Positions 4,792-8,790 of a stretch of DNA of 8,790 nt are shown piece by piece (position 1 is the first letter of the stretch; the number at the start of each line of letters is the position of its first letter). The notes below the pieces were generated by a model. That model did not search any database and was not told where the DNA came from. It saw only the letters and a list, made by a program, of their open reading frames with translations. A program made the translations under genes and the position numbers. Source of the DNA: Pseudothermotoga sp. (GTDB taxonomy: Bacteria > Thermotogota > Thermotogae > Thermotogales > DSM-5069); contig JAPYWY010000053.1 of the NCBI GenBank assembly GCA_028276125.1, positions 1-8,790 of the forward strand. Direction: 5' to 3'.

Positions 4792-6678
4792 GTGTGGGGC
4801 GTGTCGAGTTTCGCGAAGCTGGTTGTCCCAACTGAGGTGAAGATCAGTCCCGACGGAACTTGGTTGGCGTACTCCATCAAGAGAATCGATCCTGAAAAGA
4901 ACAAGGCCGTCAGACAGTTGATCTTGTACAACCTCGCGACGAAAGAACGTTTCTTCTTGGCTGAAGACACTTCGAAACCTCGCTTCTCACCGAGTTCGCG
5001 AAGGTTGGCCTATCTGAAGAAGCAAGAAGACAAGAGCGCTCTCTGCATCATGGAGCTTTCAAACTTTTCAAGCTACACCCTGTTGACGGCGGACGCGGTG
5101 GGTTTCTTCGATTGGTCTTGCGACGAGCGCAACCTTTTCGTCGTCACTCAGAAGAGGAGGAACGATCCAGATTTGTACTTCGAAACACGCATTCCCGTCT
5201 GGTTCGACGCAAAGGGATTTCTGGACGATCAAAGGGACGTGTTCCACGTCTTCGATGTCGAATCGCGTCAAGAACTGACACAGTTCGAAGAAAGGAACGT
5301 GGCATACGCGTTCTGGTCGAAAGAAGGCATAGTTTACACGCTCTCTCGCGAAAAGTCTCCGTTCACGCGCTTCGACATTTTCCTTCACAGCAAAGGATCG
5401 AAGAGGACTATCCTTGAAGACGTCGGATTCATCGCAACGAGCGAATCGCAGGAAGGTTTGGTACTGCTCGGAAGAGAGAAGAAGAACGCTTTCCAACATG
5501 ACTATGTGTATCTTTTGAAGAGAGGTCGGATCGTTCCACTCACCGAACAGTACGGCTTGGACAATTCTGGGCACATCAGCCTCGAGGTGTGGGCATCTGA
5601 CAGCGAGAGCTATCCCGTCGCTGCTGGTGAATGGGTGTACTTCAAGAGCGGAGAAGGTGGCAACGTGAAGTTGGAGCGAATGAACCTGCGTACCTTCGAG
5701 AAAGAAGCTGTGTTCGACGAAGGTGCCGTGAGTTGTTTCGACGCAAGTGAAGATGGAAAGGTCGTCTACGTGGCCGTCGACGATGAGCGTGGAGCAGAAG
5801 TTTACTTGCACCGAGAGGGGCAAAAAGAGAAGATCACGTCCTTGAACGAACAGTTCTTGGAAACCGTCACGGTGAGAAGGTTGAACTATTTTCAGTATCC
5901 GAGTTTCGATGGGATGAAGATCGATGCTTGGTACCTCAAACCCGACAGTTCACCAGCGCCTCTGATCGTGTTCGTGCATGGTGGTCCAAAGGGTGCGTAC
6001 GGTAGATGCCTCTATTTCATGGGGCAATTGCTCGCGCAGGAAGGCTTCTATGTTCTCTACACGAACCCGCGTGGCAGCGACAACTACAGCGAAGAGTTCG
6101 CCCTCGCGGTGAAGGAAAGGACGGGCTTGGAGGATTTCAAGGACATCGTGAGTGGTGTGGAAGAACTGAAGAGAAAGGAAGCCATCACGGACATCGGCAT
6201 CACGGGGATCAGTTACGGAGGTTTCATGACAAACTGGGCGATAACCCAGAGCGACATGTTCAAAGCCGCGGTGAGCGAGAACGGTATAAGTTACTGGCTC
6301 ACGAGCTATGCCTTTTCTGACATTGGCTTTTGGTTCGATAAGAGTCTCATCGGCGACGATCCACTGACTAACGAAAACTACAGAAAACTCAGTCCTCTGT
6401 TCCACGCCAAGAACGTGAAAACACCGTTGTTGCTCATACACAGCCTCGAAGACTATCGCTGTCCACTCGATCAATCGCTGATGTTTTATCACGTTCTCAA
6501 GGATCTTGGGAAAGAAGTCTACATAGCGATTTTCAAGAAAGGTGCCCACGGTCACAGTGTCCAAGCGAGTTACTCACACAGGTTGAAGCGTTACAAATTG
6601 ATCGTCGAGTTCTTCAAACAGAAACTCCTTCTGAAGAGTGAAACCTTCGATCTCAAAGACTGTCTCAAGATCGATTGA
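4792..6678 (+). CDS. S9-family serine peptidase, acylaminoacyl-peptidase-like
   Basis: Prolyl-oligopeptidase-clan peptidase, 628 aa, expected to cleave short peptides or release N-acyl amino acids in the cytoplasm; no signal peptide or membrane helix. Residues 1 to about 370 form a beta-propeller, with repeat-like strands such as VKISPDGTWLAYSI and PRFSPSSRRLAYL. Residues 375-628 are the alpha/beta hydrolase: HGGP (396-399) near the oxyanion site, nucleophile Ser474 in GISYGG, Asp554 in HSLEDYRCP and His586 in KKGAHGH. Spacings of 80 and 32 residues between the triad members fit known acylaminoacyl peptidases. The GTG at 4792 has AGGAGG at 4778-4783 with an 8-nt spacer; this site overlaps the TAG of the flavoprotein gene, implying coupled translation. 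The exact specificity (aminoacyl versus dipeptidyl) is not decided by the motifs. The 3' end overlaps the convergent radical SAM gene by 14 nt. Confidence 0.92.
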   Translation: MWGVSSFAKLVVPTEVKISPDGTWLAYSIKRIDPEKNKAVRQLILYNLATKERFFLAEDTSKPRFSPSSRRLAYLKKQEDKSALCIMELSNFSSYTLLTADAVGFFDWSCDERNLFVVTQKRRNDPDLYFETRIPVWFDAKGFLDDQRDVFHVFDVESRQELTQFEERNVAYAFWSKEGIVYTLSREKSPFTRFDIFLHSKGSKRTILEDVGFIATSESQEGLVLLGREKKNAFQHDYVYLLKRGRIVPLTEQYGLDNSGHISLEVWASDSESYPVAAGEWVYFKSGEGGNVKLERMNLRTFEKEAVFDEGAVSCFDASEDGKVVYVAVDDERGAEVYLHREGQKEKITSLNEQFLETVTVRRLNYFQYPSFDGMKIDAWYLKPDSSPAPLIVFVHGGPKGAYGRCLYFMGQLLAQEGFYVLYTNPRGSDNYSEEFALAVKERTGLEDFKDIVSGVEELKRKEAITDIGITGISYGGFMTNWAITQSDMFKAAVSENGISYWLTSYAFSDIGFWFDKSLIGDDPLTNENYRKLSPLFHAKNVKTPLLLIHSLEDYRCPLDQSLMFYHVLKDLGKEVYIAIFKKGAHGHSVQASYSHRLKRYKLIVEFFKQKLLLKSETFDLKDCLKID

Positions 6679-7612
6679 TGTGCCCGCCTCTGGCGGGCTT
6701 AAATTTCGCACCTTGGAAGGTGTTTCTTCGCTCGAGTTCGGTCTCTATCATGCTCAAAAGCTGAGTCTTCGAAAGACCCCAACGTGCAAACAGTGTTCCT
6801 ACCTTAGGAGGATCGGAGACCAACCTGTGTATAACGATGCTCGGTGAGAGATGTTCCAGGAACGCCACGATCCTGTCGAGGAAGGACTCGAGACTCACTG
6901 GCTGGAATTTCCCCTCTCTGAACATGTTTCCAAGGGGGCTGTCTTCCACGACGTAGAGAGAGTGGATCTTCACACCGTCCACGTTCAAGTAAGATAGCGT
7001 TTTCGCAGTATCGACGACATCTTCGAGCTCGTCCCACGGCAGATCGACGATCACGTGAACGACGATCTCGAAACCGTGTTCCTTTGCCCTCAGCACAGCA
7101 TCCACGAATTCGGCAACACCATGGCCCCTGTTCAGTATCCTCAGCGTTTTTGAATTGATCGTTTGTAGCCCCAGTTCTACCGAGACGTCCACTCGAGTTT
7201 TGAACTCGTCCAGCAGGTTCAACACTTCTTCCGGAACGCAGTCTGGTCTGGTCGAGATTGCAAGCTGAACGATGGAATCATCCACCAAAGCTTCTGAGTA
7301 TCTCTCACGGAGCGTATCTACAGGTGCGTACGTATTGGTGAAGGCTTGAAAGTAAGCTATGAATTTACTCGCTCCGTACTTCTTGCTTGCCCACTCTTTT
7401 TGTCTGAGCACCTGCTCGCGAATAGATAAACCCCGTAGCGTGTTGAATCCACTACCCGTGGGATCGCAGAAGATGCATGGACCATTCTTTAGCCTGTTGG
7501 GACACGTGAACCCTGCGTCTATGACGAGCCTGTGCACCCTCGCACCGTAACGGCGTTTCAGATGTTCGCTCAGTCTGTTGTACCTGTCAATCTGCCGATC
7601 GCCTCCTCGCAC
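6665..7612 (-). CDS. TIGR01212-family (YhcC-like) radical SAM protein
   Basis: Radical SAM enzyme of unknown substrate, 315 aa from the GTG at 7612. The cluster motif GFTCPNR...CIFC gives Cys37-x8-Cys46-x2-Cys49, the TIGR01212 arrangement in which the first two cysteines are further apart than in classical CX3CX2C enzymes. Further family marks are AYFQAFTNTYAP, STRPDCVPEEVL, ELGLQTINSKTLRILNRGH, VDGVKIHSLYVV and the C-terminal RRNTFQGAKF. Clustering with Thermotoga-type genes gives no substrate clue. The start is uncertain: the GTG at 7612 overlaps the end of the deaminase gene by 43 nt and lacks a well-spaced site, while AGGAGG (7607-7602) points to an in-frame ATT at 7591. Either way it is translationally coupled to the deaminase. 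The last 11 residues (KPARGG...) span the opposing terminator hairpin. Confidence 0.88.
   Translation of the reverse strand: MRGGDRQIDRYNRLSEHLKRRYGARVHRLVIDAGFTCPNRLKNGPCIFCDPTGSGFNTLRGLSIREQVLRQKEWASKKYGASKFIAYFQAFTNTYAPVDTLRERYSEALVDDSIVQLAISTRPDCVPEEVLNLLDEFKTRVDVSVELGLQTINSKTLRILNRGHGVAEFVDAVLRAKEHGFEIVVHVIVDLPWDELEDVVDTAKTLSYLNVDGVKIHSLYVVEDSPLGNMFREGKFQPVSLESFLDRIVAFLEHLSPSIVIHRLVSDPPKVGTLFARWGLSKTQLLSMIETELERRNTFQGAKFKPARGGHINRS
6682..6706 (+). terminator. Terminator of the S9 peptidase gene, inside the opposing gene
   Basis: A perfect 7-bp G-C stem GCCCGCC / GGCGGGC (6682-6688 with 6692-6698) has a TCT loop and is followed on the plus strand by TTAAATTT, an interrupted U tract. It starts 4 nt after the S9 stop codon. 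The same bases encode the near C-terminal PARGG of the radical SAM protein on the other strand; on that strand no U run follows, so it should act for the plus-strand transcript only. Confidence 0.75.
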
Positions 7613-8790
7613 CTTTCGAAGACATACTCTGCATCGATCGTGGGATACTCTCCGTCATAGTAGACCCACCGACCCTTGATCATCGTGGCGAAGACGTCCA
7701 AGGAGTTTCCAGAGTGAACGATGTGGTTCTTGATCCTGTCGCGTGGTACGTACCATGGTTTCTTCAGATCGACGACGATCAAATCGGCGTCCGCACCAAC
7801 TTCGATCTTACCGGACGTGAGGCCCACAGCCTTGGCACCTTGCTCTATGGCCATGCTCAACGCCTGCTGGATGGAAATGTTCCTTGGATCTGAAACCTTT
7901 TGCAACAAGGCGGCCAAACGCATTTCGTGCCAAACGTCGAGAGTGTTGTTGCTCGCTGCACCATCGGTGCCGAGACACACTTGCACACCCTTTTCGATCA
8001 TCTTCTGAACTGGGGCTATACCGCTGCCGAGCTTGAGATTGCTCGTAGGATTGTGCACGACGAAGAAGTTCTCCCGTGCGAGCAAACTGACATCCTCATC
8101 TTTGACGTGCACACAGTGCGCGAACAAAACTTTGCAATCCTTCAAAGAGGTACTCAGTAAATTTTTCAGTTCGTACTTTTCGTCCGCCGTCTCGTACAAA
8201 TGGATCATCACAGGCGCATTCAGTTTCAACGCCGTCTTCGCAATCTCATCTATGTAAGCCCTTGAACAACTATAAGGCGCGTGAGGCCCAAAACCAACCT
8301 TCACCAGACCATCCTTTCCATTCCATCTCTCGTAATAATCAACATTCTGCTTCAACCTACCTCTGTCGGAATCCACGTCAACCAAACCGCGCGTGATCAA
8401 AACTTTCATGCCGAAATCCAGGGCAGCCCTCGCAACGGCACCACAGTGAAAGTACATGTCTGCGTACGCGACGATGCCTCTTCGTGCCATTTCCAACTGT
8501 GCCAACATCGTACCGTAGTAAACGTCCTCTTCGCTCAGTCTCTCTTCTATGGGAAATACCCTTTCCGTGAGCCACTCTTTGAGTCTGAGATCCTCCGCCA
8601 AGCCTCTCATCAGTGTCATCGCAGCGTGCGTGTGTGCGTTCACAAAACCTGGCATGACGAGTTTTTCGGACATGTCGTGAATTTCCTCAGCAGTCACTTC
8701 TGTGAAATTCCCTATTCCTGCGACCTTGCCATCTTCCACGAGCAAATCTGAAACCTTCGGCTCTGAGCGAACATCGCATAGAAGCAACGC
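7570..8790 (-). CDS. mtaD: 5-methylthioadenosine/S-adenosylhomocysteine deaminase, first few codons missing
   Basis: Amidohydrolase that should deaminate S-adenosylhomocysteine, methylthioadenosine and adenosine to the inosine forms, salvaging by-products of SAM reactions. The sequence follows T. maritima TM0936, whose activity was assigned by structure-based docking, nearly throughout: LVMPGFVNAHTHAAMTLMRGLAEDL (metal His-x-His), MEMARRGI, DMYFH, LITRGLVD, VGFGPHAPYSCS, IHLYET (metal His), AHCVH, HNPTSNLKLGSGIAPVQ, LGTDGAASNN (metal Asp), IKNHIVH and YYDGEYPTID. The frame stays open to the edge (GCG at 8788-8790), and alignment to the remembered TM0936 N-terminus suggests about four or five residues are missing; the TTG at 8787 is therefore probably internal. 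It is upstream of and overlapping the radical SAM gene on the same strand. Guanine or chlorohydrolase-type activity is the less likely alternative. Confidence 0.93.
   Translation of the reverse strand, partial: ALLLCDVRSEPKVSDLLVEDGKVAGIGNFTEVTAEEIHDMSEKLVMPGFVNAHTHAAMTLMRGLAEDLRLKEWLTERVFPIEERLSEEDVYYGTMLAQLEMARRGIVAYADMYFHCGAVARAALDFGMKVLITRGLVDVDSDRGRLKQNVDYYERWNGKDGLVKVGFGPHAPYSCSRAYIDEIAKTALKLNAPVMIHLYETADEKYELKNLLSTSLKDCKVLFAHCVHVKDEDVSLLARENFFVVHNPTSNLKLGSGIAPVQKMIEKGVQVCLGTDGAASNNTLDVWHEMRLAALLQKVSDPRNISIQQALSMAIEQGAKAVGLTSGKIEVGADADLIVVDLKKPWYVPRDRIKNHIVHSGNSLDVFATMIKGRWVYYDGEYPTIDAEYVFERCEEAIGRLTGTTD

Noticed and set aside
5068..5823. 251-codon open frame antisense to the S9 peptidase gene, and similar long antisense frames at 2862-3569 and 5950-6564
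   Set aside because: They lie wholly inside strongly supported genes, have no recognisable domains and show compositions expected from the complement of biased codons; no ribosome site or promoter was evident.

Overview
The window looks like a chromosomal segment from a thermophilic bacterium of the phylum Thermotogota, probably a Thermotoga or Pseudothermotoga relative. The clearest evidence is the last gene, which tracks the Thermotoga maritima deaminase TM0936 almost motif for motif as I recall that sequence. Other pointers are the strong GGAGG ribosome sites, frequent GTG starts, charged proteins rich in Glu, Lys and Arg, and tight gene packing. The species assignment is inference. There are no rRNA or tRNA genes, CRISPR arrays or insertion sequences, and no gene-free stretch longer than about 210 bases.

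Left block (1-2514, all minus strand). Reading right to left: a secreted protein resembling zinc-dependent phospholipase C and S1/P1 nuclease; an OmpR/PhoB-type response regulator with its own extended -10 promoter; and a PhoR-like sensor histidine kinase cut by the left edge. The regulator and kinase are 3 nt apart and form a standard two-component operon. The regulator's ribosome site is unusual: a strong Shine-Dalgarno lies about 20 nt from the ATG, with a small GAAA-capped hairpin in between.

Divergent intergenic region (2515-2726). It holds a four-unit 10-bp tandem repeat, TTGGC elements including a 15-bp palindrome, and a plus-strand promoter leading into the aminotransferase. This is the densest non-coding signal in the window.

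Central block (2727-6678, plus strand). An ornithine aminotransferase (rocD type) is followed by a strong intrinsic terminator. Then comes a two-gene unit: a flavodoxin-fold FMN protein with a four-cysteine motif, and a cytoplasmic S9-family (acylaminoacyl-peptidase-like) serine peptidase whose ribosome site overlaps the stop codon of the flavoprotein gene.

Right block (6665-8790, minus strand). A TM0936-like 5-methylthioadenosine/S-adenosylhomocysteine deaminase lacks only its first few codons at the right edge. It overlaps a TIGR01212-family (YhcC-like) radical SAM gene. The radical SAM gene runs into the S9 gene tail to tail, and the S9 terminator hairpin lies inside the radical SAM coding sequence.

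Taken together this is ordinary housekeeping: peptide and amino-acid catabolism (S9 peptidase, ornithine aminotransferase), SAM by-product salvage, and signal transduction. I see no defence system, prophage or clearly new multigene system. The points most worth a second look are the intergenic repeats, the structured ribosome site, the secreted Trp1-type metalloprotein, and the terminator embedded in a convergent gene.
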